NCBI RefSeq assembly: GCF_023913735.1
Contig: NZ_JAMXBH010000003.1
Span: 62,001-126,000 of the forward strand
Source: Pseudarthrobacter raffinosi
GTDB taxonomy: Bacteria; Actinomycetota; Actinomycetes; Actinomycetales; Micrococcaceae
DNA length: 64,000 nt
Direction: 5' to 3'
The position numbers and the translations under genes are program-made. Positions 46,623-55,687 of the stretch are shown here, in pieces; position 1 is the first letter of the stretch, and each line of letters starts with the position of its first letter. The notes under the pieces were generated by a model. The model did no database searches. It was not told the origin of the DNA and worked only from the letters and a program-made list of their open reading frames with translations.

Positions 46623-48221
46623 TCAGCCGGTGCTAGCGCAGGGGACTGGAGGTGCCGCACCGGCCCCAGGCTGTTGTGTCAGCCAGAGGAAGTCGGGTAC
46701 GGATGGGTACGGTGGCGGGTCTGGTTCTTGGGGGCGGCGCAGCCATTTCCGCTCCGGCTCTCGGTCTGCCGGTAGGTGGCTTTCGGGCAGGAGAGGGCCA
46801 GGCGCCTGATGGGGGAGTTGGTTCAGTAGCTGGTTTGGCCAGATGGGTGGTTCCCAGTCGGGGTGTTCGCTGGCGTAGCGGCGGCCTGTGGGTGAAATCC
46901 AGCCGGGTGGTTCGGTGGAACTCGCCGTGGTGGGTTTCCAGGGTGTGGTGTGTTTGAGCCGGTGGTGCTTGGGGCAAGGCTGACCGAGATTGCTGATCCC
47001 GGTGGTTCCGCCCTGGTGCCAGGCGAGGAGGTGGTCGGCTTCGTTGTCCAAGGACTGGTTGTTGCAGCCGGGGAACGGGCACTTCCCGTCCCGCAATCTA
47101 AGCCATTGGCGCATCGCTTTGGGGATCCGGTAGCTGTCACGGCCGATTTCCAGCGGTGCTCCGTCGCGCGGGTCGGTCAGGACACGGTGGAACGAATCGG
47201 CGCCGTCGGCGACGAGGGTCCGCGCCATGGACGGCGAGATGGGCCCGTACCCGTCGAGCATCGCGGGTTCATCGGTCAGGCCCATCAGCGCAAACACCGG
47301 CACGGTCACGAGGACTTGGGCCTTGGGTGACGGGATCAGATCGGCCTGCCCGCCCAGAAGCCAAGCCGCGGCGCTGTCGGCGCGGAGTTGGGTGAGGGTC
47401 CTGGACTCGGTGGGGCCCTGCAGAGCGCGGGCGGCGGTGGTGGCGCGGTCCCAGATCCCGGAGGCCTGATTGGCCGGGAGGTAGGCGGAGAGCCAGGCCA
47501 TGCCGTCCCGGTCCGGGGAGCATTCAAGCCGCCGGTCCGCCGCGCTGCGGGTGTGGCGTTTTTCGATGCTGTCCGGGTGGTGGCGTTCGCGCCAGGTCCG
47601 GGCCTTGTGACGGAACCGGGACGGGACCATTTCTCCGGCCGGCCCACCCCGTGCCGGGTTGGGTTCGTCCGGGTCCAGGAAATGCGCCTCCAACGCGTGC
47701 GCGGCAGCAGGATTCAGGTTGAGGGTTTCGTCAACCATGATCCGGGCGTGCTGCCACGAAATGGTCCCTGCTTCCAGGGCGGCGAGGGTCAATGGCAGAG
47801 TGGTGGTCAGGCGATGTGCCTCGCCTAGCAGCGCGTCACCCGTGCGTTCGCTGACGGTCAGGGCGCAGGCGACCTCGGCCACGATGCCCATGTCCTGGGC
47901 GGTCTGCTCCTGAGGGGAAGTGATGGGGCCCGCGATGGTCTGGGCCGCCTCGTCGTAACCGCTGGCGGCATGGACCTTCACGGCAGCGAACATGGCTTCC
48001 ATCCCCACGGTCCCCGACAGGACGGTCAGGCACAGCTCAGCCTGCCAGCGAGACAGGTCCCCACACGTCGCGGACGGATCAGGTGCTAAAGGGGCATCAG
48101 CCGGGCCAGTTGCAGCCGGGCTGGCTGCTGGATCCACGGCCTTCCCACGAAGCACACCGGCCATCCGCAGGGCAGAGGCCGCGATGGTCTCCAGAATCTC
48201 TGCCGGTGCTGTGTTGTCCAT
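46623..48221 (-). CDS. DUF222 / HNH endonuclease domain protein
   Basis: 532 residues. DUF222 covers about residues 40-330; an HNH nuclease motif follows (LRLRDGKCPFPGCNNQSLDNEADHLLAWHQGGTTGISNLGQPCPKHHRLKH, about 374-424) with zinc cysteines and the catalytic DH. A Pro/Trp-rich tail of about 100 residues ends the protein. These proteins are abundant in Micrococcaceae and mycobacteria and sometimes spread with mobile introns; biological role unknown. Confidence 0.9.
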   Translation of the reverse strand: MDNTAPAEILETIAASALRMAGVLRGKAVDPAASPAATGPADAPLAPDPSATCGDLSRWQAELCLTVLSGTVGMEAMFAAVKVHAASGYDEAAQTIAGPITSPQEQTAQDMGIVAEVACALTVSERTGDALLGEAHRLTTTLPLTLAALEAGTISWQHARIMVDETLNLNPAAAHALEAHFLDPDEPNPARGGPAGEMVPSRFRHKARTWRERHHPDSIEKRHTRSAADRRLECSPDRDGMAWLSAYLPANQASGIWDRATTAARALQGPTESRTLTQLRADSAAAWLLGGQADLIPSPKAQVLVTVPVFALMGLTDEPAMLDGYGPISPSMARTLVADGADSFHRVLTDPRDGAPLEIGRDSYRIPKAMRQWLRLRDGKCPFPGCNNQSLDNEADHLLAWHQGGTTGISNLGQPCPKHHRLKHTTPWKPTTASSTEPPGWISPTGRRYASEHPDWEPPIWPNQLLNQLPHQAPGPLLPESHLPADREPERKWLRRPQEPDPPPYPSVPDFLWLTQQPGAGAAPPVPCASTG

Positions 48222-48345
48222 ACTTCCATCATGTCGAGGGGGTACGACATTTTAGGGTGACAGACTCCACATCCCGGAATGACAGGTCAGAACGCCCCGC
48301 GCCAGTAGCCTGTTCACCTCCGCCGCACTCCTGAAGGACATAACC

Positions 48346-49086
48346 ATTAACCGCTCCGCCGCCACCAAAGCACTGACGCTGTTCACCACTCTGCTTCTCG
48401 CCAGCGCCCTCACCGGTTGTGACGCCGCCGCCCAGGCCGCAACGCAGGCCGCAAACAAGGTGGCCGAAGGGGTCAGGGAAGCACTGTCGTCGGGCAACTC
48501 CGGCGAATCATCTGTGAGCCCAGCCGAGGTGGCAACGGCGCTCGCCCAGCTGGAGACTATCTCGGTGAAGGGGCGCGCACCCAAGACCGGCTACACCCGC
48601 GAGGAATTCGGCCCCGCGTGGGCGGACATCGACCGAAACGGCTGCGATACCCGAAACGACATCCTCGCCAGGGACCTCGACGGCGAGACGTTCAAGCCCG
48701 GCACGCAGAACTGCGTCGTTACGACCGGTACGCTGGCCGACAAATACACAGGCACAACCATCGACTTTGTCCGTGGCAACACCACCAGCTCCGCCGTCCA
48801 GATCGACCACCTGGTTGCCCTCAGCGACGCCTGGCAGAAGGGCGCCCAGCAGCTCAGCGCCGAACAGCGCAGGCAGTTGGCCAACGATGCCCTGAACCTC
48901 ATGGCTGCCGACGGGCCCACCAACAGCGCCAAAGGCGACAAGGATGCGGCCACCTGGCTCCCGCCAAACAAGGCGTTCCGGTGCGAATACGTAGCCCGCC
49001 AGACCGCCGTGAAGGCCAACTACAGCCTGTGGGTCACCCAGGCCGAGCGGGACGCGATCGAAGGTATCCTGGCAGCCTGCAGTTAG
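48346..49086 (+). CDS. Secreted HNH nuclease lipoprotein (DUF1524-like) with a non-canonical start
   Basis: The nuclease part is clear: RVTAE-free linker, VQIDHLVALSDAWQKGAQ (HNH-like DH), NDALNLMAADGPTNSAKGDKDAATWLPP, typical of the GmrSD/DUF1524 family. The first standard start is GTG 48460, but the frame upstream encodes a perfect lipoprotein signal: basic NRSAATK, hydrophobic LTLFTTLLLASAL and lipobox LTGC. It is open to a TGA at 48280 and holds no ATG, GTG or TTG. AAGGA lies 7 bases before ATT 48346, giving 246 residues; CTG 48331 is the alternative. Confidence 0.75.
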   Translation: MNRSAATKALTLFTTLLLASALTGCDAAAQAATQAANKVAEGVREALSSGNSGESSVSPAEVATALAQLETISVKGRAPKTGYTREEFGPAWADIDRNGCDTRNDILARDLDGETFKPGTQNCVVTTGTLADKYTGTTIDFVRGNTTSSAVQIDHLVALSDAWQKGAQQLSAEQRRQLANDALNLMAADGPTNSAKGDKDAATWLPPNKAFRCEYVARQTAVKANYSLWVTQAERDAIEGILAACS

Positions 49087-49099
49087 GCTTTGACCGCGC

Positions 49100-52000
49100 T
49101 CAGTCCTTGAACAGGCCCGCGAGGTCCTCGGCCGTGATCGACCCGCTGGACAGGGCGTCGCCTTCCATCACATCCGCGAACAGCTGCGACTTCCGGGCCT
49201 TCAGCGCCATGACCTTTTCCTCGATCGTGTCCTTGGCCACCAGCCGGTAGACCATGACATTCCGAGCTTGCCCGATCCGGTGCGTCCGGTCCACGGCCTG
49301 CGCCTCCGACGCGGGATTCCACCAGGGATCGAGCAGGAAAACGTAGTCGGCCTCGGTCAGGTTCAGGCCAAAGCCGCCGGCCTTCAGCGAAATCAGGAAC
49401 ACCGGCGCGCTGCCGTTCTTGAATTCGTTGACGACGTCGGTTCGGTTCCGGGTGCCGCCGTCGAGATAGCAGAACTCGATCTTCTCCTCCACAAGCCGCT
49501 CGCGGACCTTGCCCAGGAACCCGGTGAACTGGCTGAAGATCAGTGCCCGGTGGCCCTCCGCAACCAGATCCTCCAGCTGCTCGAACAGCACGTCCAGCTT
49601 CGAAGAGCGGACGCCGGACAGCGACGGATCGACCAGCGACGCGTCCAGGCTGAGCTGACGCAGCAGGGTCAGGGACTGGAAGATGGTGAACCGGTTCTTG
49701 TTCACGTCCTCGATCAGGCCCAGGATCTTCTGCCGCTCGCGCTGCAGGTGCGTCTGGTAGACCTTCTGGTGGCGCGGGTTCAGCACCACTTCGAGGATCT
49801 GCTCCTGCTTGGGCGGCAGGTCCTGGATGACCTGGTCCTTGGTGCGGCGCATCATCAGCGGACGGACGCGACGGCGGAGCTTGTCCAGCTGCCCCTTGTC
49901 GCCGTTCTTTTCCACCGGCTTCTGGTAGTACTCGGCGAACCGTTTGGGGCTGGAGAACAGGCCCGGCGCCACGATGGACGTCAGCGCCCAGAACTCCATA
50001 AGGTTGTTCTCCAGCGGGGTGCCGGTGATGGCCAGCTTGAACGCCGAGGGCAGCTTCCGGGCACACTGGTAGGCCTTGGACTGGTGGTTCTTCACAAACT
50101 GGGCCTCATCGAGCACCAGACCCGCCCAGGTCTTGGAGGCATAGGAGTCGTAGTCGATCCGGAACAGCGCGTAGGACGTGATCACGATGTCCGCTCCGGC
50201 GAGTTCAACGGCCGCATCCTGGCTGTTCTTGGCAAAGGTTTCGCTAACGATGCGAACCGTGAGGCCGGGAGCGAAGCGTGCGGCTTCCGCCGCCCAGTTG
50301 CCTACGACGCTGGTGGGGGCCACCACCAAAAAGGGAGTCACGCCGTCGGGCGCCGGAACATCGGGCGCTGGTGTTTCAGCATCCTCAGACACAGACGCAG
50401 CCTGCTCCTTCGCGGCGCACATCAGGGCGAGTGCCTGCACGGTCTTGCCGAGGCCCATGTCGTCGGCGAGGATCCCGCCGAGGCTGTGCCGGTACAGGAA
50501 GCTGAGCCAGTTGTAGCCCTCAAGCTGGTAAGGCCGCAGCTCGGCATTGAGCGAGGGAGGCAGCGGCAGCCCGTTGATCCCGCCTTCGAGCAGCCCGCCC
50601 ACGGCCTCACGCCAGGCGGCGGCCTGTTCATCGACAATGCCAAGCTGCGCGAGCTCGTCCCAGAGCCCGGCCTGGAAACGGCTGATCTGCAGCGGCGCAT
50701 CCTTGTTGTCCTGCAGCGAGCGGGCTTCCTCGATCAGGGCGCGCAGCTGGTGCAGTTCCGGCAAATCCAGCGAGAAGTACGCGCCGCTGGGCAGGAGCAT
50801 CTTGGTCTGGCCCGCGGCCAGCGCGGAGAATACGGCGGCGAAGGAAACCGGCTGCCCCTCCAAAGAGATCTGGATGCCAAGGTCGAACCAGTCGCGCTGT
50901 TCGGTGGCCTTGGTGGAGATGGAAACGACCGGCGCTTCCTCGGCCTCGCGGTAGTCGGCGATGTCCCCGGCAGTGTCCACTGAAACGTCCGGGGCGTTCC
51001 GGAGCTCGGGCAGGACGTCTTCGGTAAAAGCGAGTGTGTCCAGGCCGTTCAGTTCGGCGGACGCGGACAGGCGTGGCGTGCCCCAGCCGCCGGTGGCCGA
51101 TTCGCCCAGGGCCGGAACAACGTTCCACGGCTGGCCGATGCCCTCCAGGATGCGGGCCTCGGCGGTGTCGTCGCGGTAGCCGTGGTCGCCGGGGTGCCGC
51201 CACAGCGGTTGGGCCGTGACCAGGTTTCCGGACTTGTAGTGCCATTCCCAATGCAGCCGGACCCGGTGGTCCGCGCCGTAGTTGGCCAGCAGGGAAAGGG
51301 TCGGGAGGGCCAGGGCGGGCAGCGCCACCGACTCGTCCGTCGCCGTGACCCGGGCTGCCTGCTTCAGCTTCGGGTAGAAGCCGGTGAGGAAGCGCGTCTC
51401 GTCCTTCGCCGGAATGTGCAGCGTGCTGCCGGCCGTGACGAAGGTCAGCAGCTCCTCGCTCAGCCCGCTCTCCAGCGGCGCCAGCGTGATCACATTCTCC
51501 GCGGAAACCCCGGGCAAAGCCTCCCCGCCAGTGGTCAGGAAAATGCCGTGCGCGGGGCGGCCAATGGTCCCCACCGACGCCGGATCAACGTCTTCCCCCA
51601 CAACGGTGATGGTGGGCGCGAGCTCCAGCCCGCCGTCGTCGTGCGTTGCGCCCGGAGCCGCAGCGTCCCCACCCACGGACGCGCCGTAACGGCTCAAATT
51701 AAGCCCGACGGCGGCGGGAGACTCGGCGAGCCGCACCGGCTCGGTGCCGCGGCTGTGCACCAGGGCGAGGCCGATCTTTTTGGCGTCGGTGAGCAGGCTC
51801 CACATGTTCTTCCCGGCGAACGTGTTCAGGCCAAGCCACAGCGCGGAGGAGTTATGAACCCGGTTGGCGGCGGCGGTGTGTGCGGCCAGGAATGCCTGCA
51901 TCCACTCGATGTGCGCCTCGTTGCATTCGCGGCGGAAGTTCAGGTAGCTCAGGGTGTTCCAGGAGACGTCGCCGCGGATCCACTTGCCCTTGGCGCCCAT

Positions 52001-52615
52001 GATCACGGGCCGGGCTTTGAGCTGGCGGACGCTGCGGAGCGGGTCGCGGCGGCCTGTGTAGGAGAAGTGCGGCGCCGGTTCCTCGATGTCGAACTGGAGT
52101 GCCAGCGGGATGCCGCTGATGGACTGCGTGATGCCGGGCTGCGAAATGAGCGGGCTCAGTGCCTGCTCCCAGTCGGCCAGGTCCAGGTTGGCGGGCTGGC
52201 GGGAAAGCCGGGAAACTTCAGCCGGGGCCAGGAGCTGGACGCGGATGGCAGGGTTGTCCTCGGCGGCGAACAGCAGCGCGGCCACATGCTTGCAGTCCTT
52301 GCGGACGGGGCAGCTGCAGACACCCACGGTGCAGCTCCAGCCGCCGGATTTCCGCACCAGCTTTGCCGTGGTGGAGTATGGGACGTCGGCACCTCCCCGG
52401 ACCTTGCCCAGCATCAGTCCGGTGGCGGCGTCGAACGACATTCCGGAAACCCGGCTGCCCATGGCATACGCCAACCCGGCCGCGAGGGAGCGGTCGTTAA
52501 TGGCGGGGGTCTGTATTGCCAGTGCCGCACTCTCGTCCGGTTGGGATGGCATGGTGCGCGCTACTTTCAGCTGGCCACGGGGGTGCCGTGTCCGATCGGA
52601 GGTTATCTGCTTCAT
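49100..52615 (-). CDS. SWIM zinc-finger SNF2-family DNA translocase
   Basis: 1171 residues. N-terminal SWIM motif (Cys100-x-Cys102 ... Cys108-x-His110). The SNF2/RapA motor fills the C-terminal 500 residues: Walker A ILADDMGLGKT (about 718), DEAQ box (about 835), ITGTPLENNLMEFWAL, LIFSQFTGFLGKVRERL and DPWWNPASEAQAVDRTHRIGQ (motif VI). Probably remodels protein-DNA complexes; no partner known. It converges on the nuclease gene with a 13-bp gap. Confidence 0.92.
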   Translation of the reverse strand: MKQITSDRTRHPRGQLKVARTMPSQPDESAALAIQTPAINDRSLAAGLAYAMGSRVSGMSFDAATGLMLGKVRGGADVPYSTTAKLVRKSGGWSCTVGVCSCPVRKDCKHVAALLFAAEDNPAIRVQLLAPAEVSRLSRQPANLDLADWEQALSPLISQPGITQSISGIPLALQFDIEEPAPHFSYTGRRDPLRSVRQLKARPVIMGAKGKWIRGDVSWNTLSYLNFRRECNEAHIEWMQAFLAAHTAAANRVHNSSALWLGLNTFAGKNMWSLLTDAKKIGLALVHSRGTEPVRLAESPAAVGLNLSRYGASVGGDAAAPGATHDDGGLELAPTITVVGEDVDPASVGTIGRPAHGIFLTTGGEALPGVSAENVITLAPLESGLSEELLTFVTAGSTLHIPAKDETRFLTGFYPKLKQAARVTATDESVALPALALPTLSLLANYGADHRVRLHWEWHYKSGNLVTAQPLWRHPGDHGYRDDTAEARILEGIGQPWNVVPALGESATGGWGTPRLSASAELNGLDTLAFTEDVLPELRNAPDVSVDTAGDIADYREAEEAPVVSISTKATEQRDWFDLGIQISLEGQPVSFAAVFSALAAGQTKMLLPSGAYFSLDLPELHQLRALIEEARSLQDNKDAPLQISRFQAGLWDELAQLGIVDEQAAAWREAVGGLLEGGINGLPLPPSLNAELRPYQLEGYNWLSFLYRHSLGGILADDMGLGKTVQALALMCAAKEQAASVSEDAETPAPDVPAPDGVTPFLVVAPTSVVGNWAAEAARFAPGLTVRIVSETFAKNSQDAAVELAGADIVITSYALFRIDYDSYASKTWAGLVLDEAQFVKNHQSKAYQCARKLPSAFKLAITGTPLENNLMEFWALTSIVAPGLFSSPKRFAEYYQKPVEKNGDKGQLDKLRRRVRPLMMRRTKDQVIQDLPPKQEQILEVVLNPRHQKVYQTHLQRERQKILGLIEDVNKNRFTIFQSLTLLRQLSLDASLVDPSLSGVRSSKLDVLFEQLEDLVAEGHRALIFSQFTGFLGKVRERLVEEKIEFCYLDGGTRNRTDVVNEFKNGSAPVFLISLKAGGFGLNLTEADYVFLLDPWWNPASEAQAVDRTHRIGQARNVMVYRLVAKDTIEEKVMALKARKSQLFADVMEGDALSSGSITAEDLAGLFKD

Positions 52616-52744
52616 CTTAGTTCGCCCGGCGGGAGCCTGAAACTTCGCCTGACGTTCACTTCCGCCTCAACACGGCGCCGCCCCCGCCGACGTAGCGTGA
52701 AAGTGTCCTGAGCAGCACCGAAGCATTCAGCAGTGAGGAATCCC

Positions 52745-53596
52745 ATGACCATGAGCCAGAACCCTGTCGTCCTGACCAAGGCCAGCATCGATGCAGGCAG
52801 CGAGGAGGTCGTAGATGCCAACGTTCACGTGGTGAACGCCATGTACGGGAAACTGCTCGACGCCGGCGAGATCGCGCCCGCGGCGCTCGGCAGCTACTAC
52901 GTTGACTTCTACGTCACGCAGTCCTTGGAGGGCGGCTTCGCCCAGTACGTGTTCACCGCGGACCGCGACGAAGTGGACCCGCTCATCCGCGAGGGCCTCG
53001 CCGGGATGGGCGCAACCGCCCACCTGGAGCTCTTCAACCGGACCGTAGCGGCCTTTGATGCCCTGTCCGAAGAAGACGAGGAGCGCTACCTCGACGGCGA
53101 CCTCGACACTGAGGAAGAGTCCAACGACGCCGTGCGCACCATTGAAGAGCTCGACGGCGAGTTCGAGGAGCTGTTCGAAACCGAAAACATCACGGCCCTC
53201 AACGCCGCCTGGCTCCTGTCCCAGGAGGGCCTGCTGGTGCTCGACGACGAGGAGCTCGACGCGTACATCGAGCGCCAGGTTGCGCTCATCCCCAACCTGG
53301 AGGAGCGCCAGGCCGCGGCCGACGAGGAAGCACTGGAGGACGCCCCGGACTTCGAGGTCATCATCCGCGAACTGTGCGACATCGCCGGCTACACGCTGCA
53401 GAAGATCACCATGGGCGACCCCAACTACATGCACGACGGCGAGAAGACGCTGGCCTGGCACTTCACCACGGACCACGGCGACTTCATCATGGTCGAGGAT
53501 GACGAAGAGGCGTTCATGATCAACCCGGAGACCCAGGAAATCGTCGCCGCCGTTGAGTTCGAGGAAGCGGACGACGACGAGATGATCGACGCGTAG
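52745..53596 (+). CDS. Acidic DUF4375 (DMP19-like) protein
   Basis: About 283 residues from ATG 52745 (GAGGAA upstream). Contains VNAMYGKLLDAGEIAPAALGSYYVDFYVTQSLEGGFAQYVF, the DUF4375 pattern; the family includes the DNA-mimic protein DMP19, and this one is also very acidic, with long Asp/Glu runs in residues 105-200 and at the C-terminus. DNA mimicry is only an inference. It is divergent from the SNF2 gene. A 40-bp palindrome follows. Confidence 0.78.
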   Translation: MTMSQNPVVLTKASIDAGSEEVVDANVHVVNAMYGKLLDAGEIAPAALGSYYVDFYVTQSLEGGFAQYVFTADRDEVDPLIREGLAGMGATAHLELFNRTVAAFDALSEEDEERYLDGDLDTEEESNDAVRTIEELDGEFEELFETENITALNAAWLLSQEGLLVLDDEELDAYIERQVALIPNLEERQAAADEEALEDAPDFEVIIRELCDIAGYTLQKITMGDPNYMHDGEKTLAWHFTTDHGDFIMVEDDEEAFMINPETQEIVAAVEFEEADDDEMIDA

Positions 53597-53613
53597 GACC
53601 CTCACCACGGTCC

Positions 53614-53653
53614 CGGGCCGGGTTCGTCGGAAGCTTCCGACGAACCCGGCCCG
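53614..53653 (+). terminator. 40-bp perfect palindrome after the DUF4375 gene
   Basis: Two 20-bp arms meet at AAGCTT with no spacer and no mismatch, 17 bases after the stop codon; bidirectional for the convergent gene at 53669. No T-run follows. Confidence 0.7.
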
Positions 53654-53668
53654 CCGTCGTTTCAGCTA

Positions 53669-54163
53669 TTAGGTGTTCTGGTCCAGCGCCCTGGCCAGGA
53701 TGTGGAGTGTGTCCAGGCGCAGCGCGACGTCCACGGCGGTGTTGGTGGTCCGGGTGACCTGGGCGAACTTCCGGCGCGGGCTGTGGAGCGAGACGTAGCC
53801 CTTCCGCATCTGGATCTCCACGCCCTCGGTGGCCGCCGCCCACGCCAGGAGCGCGTCGGCGATGGGCCGCAGCTCCGGGTGGTTGATGCACTGGCCATCG
53901 ATAAGCTCGTCGGCGTCGCGCAGCATGAATTCCGGATAGCCGAACAGCTCCCACGAGACGGCGTACTGCGCATAGCCCGTGACGCCGTGCTCGTCGCGCA
54001 TCCAGTGGCGGAGCTCGGCGTCGTTCCTTAGGCCCGCGGAGCGTGCCTGCTCGGCCCAGTACCCGACGTCGTGCCCCGTCTTTCGAAGGAGCAGGGCTTT
54101 GTTGCTGTCCACCATGGTCTGCCAGGTCTTGGCCGTTTTCTGCTGTTCCGGAGTGATCGCCAT
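53669..54163 (-). CDS. DUF4287/DUF5655-like protein
   Basis: 164 residues. N-terminal helical part TWQTMVDSNKALLLRKTGHDVGYWAEQARSAGLRNDAELRHWMRDEHGVTGYAQYAV resembles DUF4287; the C-terminal part (VEIQMRKGYVSLHSPRRKFAQVTRTTNTAVDVALRL) resembles DUF5655. Unknown function. Alone on the minus strand. Confidence 0.72.
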   Translation of the reverse strand: MAITPEQQKTAKTWQTMVDSNKALLLRKTGHDVGYWAEQARSAGLRNDAELRHWMRDEHGVTGYAQYAVSWELFGYPEFMLRDADELIDGQCINHPELRPIADALLAWAAATEGVEIQMRKGYVSLHSPRRKFAQVTRTTNTAVDVALRLDTLHILARALDQNT

Positions 54164-54317
54164 GCCTCGATGCTAGTGCGGTCCATGGGCCGGAGCCGGG
54201 CCCTGGAAAAGAAAATTGGGAGGCGCCGTAACTTTCCCGGTCCGGCCAGCGATGAAGGGGGTGAAGGGTTCCTCACGGAGCCGGATCTGAATTGTTCTCT
54301 AGGTTTTGGAGTGTCAC

Positions 54318-54953
54318 ATGTCGTTGTTCACTGTTCTCGCCACCAGCAAAATCGCCGCCGGAGTACTCGCCGCGGGCACCCTGGCCGTCGGTGGAACCGG
54401 CGTCGCAGCTGCTTCCGGCGCCCTCCCGGCCGATGCACAGCAGACCGCCCACGAACTGCTCGGCGCCCCGGCCCCCAAGCTGGCCGCTGACGCCACCGAG
54501 TCGGCTTCCGCAAACGCTTCCGGTAATGCAGCAGTAACCGGCGAAGCAGCCGTCTCCGAAGATGAGGTCGCAGCCGAGGCCAACGCATCCGCCGCTGCCG
54601 GCACCGCCGTGGACGCAGCTGGCGCCGCAGCCTTTGGCCTCTGCACCGCCTTCGCCAACGGTGGACTGAACGAAGCCTCCGAGGGCTTCTCGTCGCTGAT
54701 CATCGCCGCCGAGGGCGAAGGCAACGTTGACGCCTTCTGCACGGACGTCGTCGCACAGGGCGCCGCCTCGGCCGACGCCGACGCTGCTGGCGAGGGCTCT
54801 GCCTCCGCCAAGGCTGAGCGCCCCGAGCTGCCCGCTGTTCCTGCCGTGCCGGCAGTTCCGGGTGTCGACGGCGAGCCGTTCGTTCCCGCCGTTCCTGCTG
54901 TTCCCGCCGTACCGGGCGACGTTGTAGACGTTCCCGCCGTTTCGGGCCACTAG
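54318..54953 (+). CDS. Secreted Ala-rich protein with PAVPAVPAVPG tail repeats
   Basis: 211 residues from ATG 54318 (GGAG upstream). A hydrophobic segment (residues 8-33) acts as signal or anchor. The middle is Ala/Glu/Ser-rich and near-repetitive; residues 165-211 hold two VPAVPAVPAVPG repeats. Two cysteines (about 101 and 139) lie outside the cell if secreted. A PAVP-type tail also occurs in the anti-sigma-like protein at 55680. No family recognised; a target of the adjacent sigma factor is a possible role. Confidence 0.65.
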   Translation: MSLFTVLATSKIAAGVLAAGTLAVGGTGVAAASGALPADAQQTAHELLGAPAPKLAADATESASANASGNAAVTGEAAVSEDEVAAEANASAAAGTAVDAAGAAAFGLCTAFANGGLNEASEGFSSLIIAAEGEGNVDAFCTDVVAQGAASADADAAGEGSASAKAERPELPAVPAVPAVPGVDGEPFVPAVPAVPAVPGDVVDVPAVSGH

Positions 54954-54968
54954 GACCTGCGCAGCTAG

Positions 54969-55018
54969 TGTGGACTGCGGGAACCGGCTCCGGACGGACC
55001 GGATTCCCGCAGTCCACA
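54969..55018 (+). terminator. Stem-loop between the secreted protein and the sigma factor
   Basis: 15-bp perfect arms (54969-54983, 55004-55018) with an inner CCGG-rich loop, 16 bases after the stop codon. Confidence 0.7.
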
Positions 55019-55108
55019 TGGCAGCCAGATAGCTGACCGACCGCAGCTGACCCACAGCAGCGGAGCACGCCGCGCCGAATACCGGGATGAGCGACTACGC
55101 TGCCCGGG

Positions 55109-55687
55109 ATGGAGGAGCCACTGGTGCTAGACACTTTGGCCGAAGAAGACATAGATACATTTGCAGACACAGCCGGTGCTGATCAGGCTGTGCTCTTCGG
55201 CGCTGTCTATCGAACCTTGTCCGGAGCGGTCCTGGGTTACCTCAAGGCCCGTGGCGTGGATGATCCCGAAGCTGTCACCCAGGATGTGTTCCTGGCGTTT
55301 TTCCCCAAGATTGGTGAGCTGACCGGCGGCCTCCAGGGCGCCAAGTCGTTGGTGTTTTCCATCGCCCACGCCCGGATGGTGGATTACTACCGGCGGGTTG
55401 AACGCAGGCCGGACTTCACTCCGTACGACCCCCTGCAGGACGGGCGCAGCACGGCGTCCGCGGAGGACCACGCCCTGGGCCACAGCGGCGGCGCGGCTGC
55501 CCTGCTTGAAGGCCTCGCCGATGAACACCGCGAGGTGCTGGCACTGCGGGTGGTGGCGGACCTTTCCATCGAACAGGTGGCCGGCATCATGGGCAAGTCC
55601 CAGGGTGCCATCAAGCAGCTCCAACGCAGGGCCCTGCAAAACCTCAAGGACCAGACTCTTAGAAGAAACCAGGCAGATCATGAGTGA
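55109..55687 (+). CDS. ECF-type RNA polymerase sigma factor (first module)
   Basis: 192 residues. Region 2: VLGYLKARGVDDPEAVTQDVFLAFFPKI; region 4: LADEHREVLALRVVADLSIEQVAGIMGKSQGAIKQLQRRALQNL. The ECF group is clear, subgroup not. Followed with an 8-bp overlap by a probable membrane anti-sigma protein, so they form one transcription unit. Confidence 0.88.
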   Translation: MEEPLVLDTLAEEDIDTFADTAGADQAVLFGAVYRTLSGAVLGYLKARGVDDPEAVTQDVFLAFFPKIGELTGGLQGAKSLVFSIAHARMVDYYRRVERRPDFTPYDPLQDGRSTASAEDHALGHSGGAAALLEGLADEHREVLALRVVADLSIEQVAGIMGKSQGAIKQLQRRALQNLKDQTLRRNQADHE

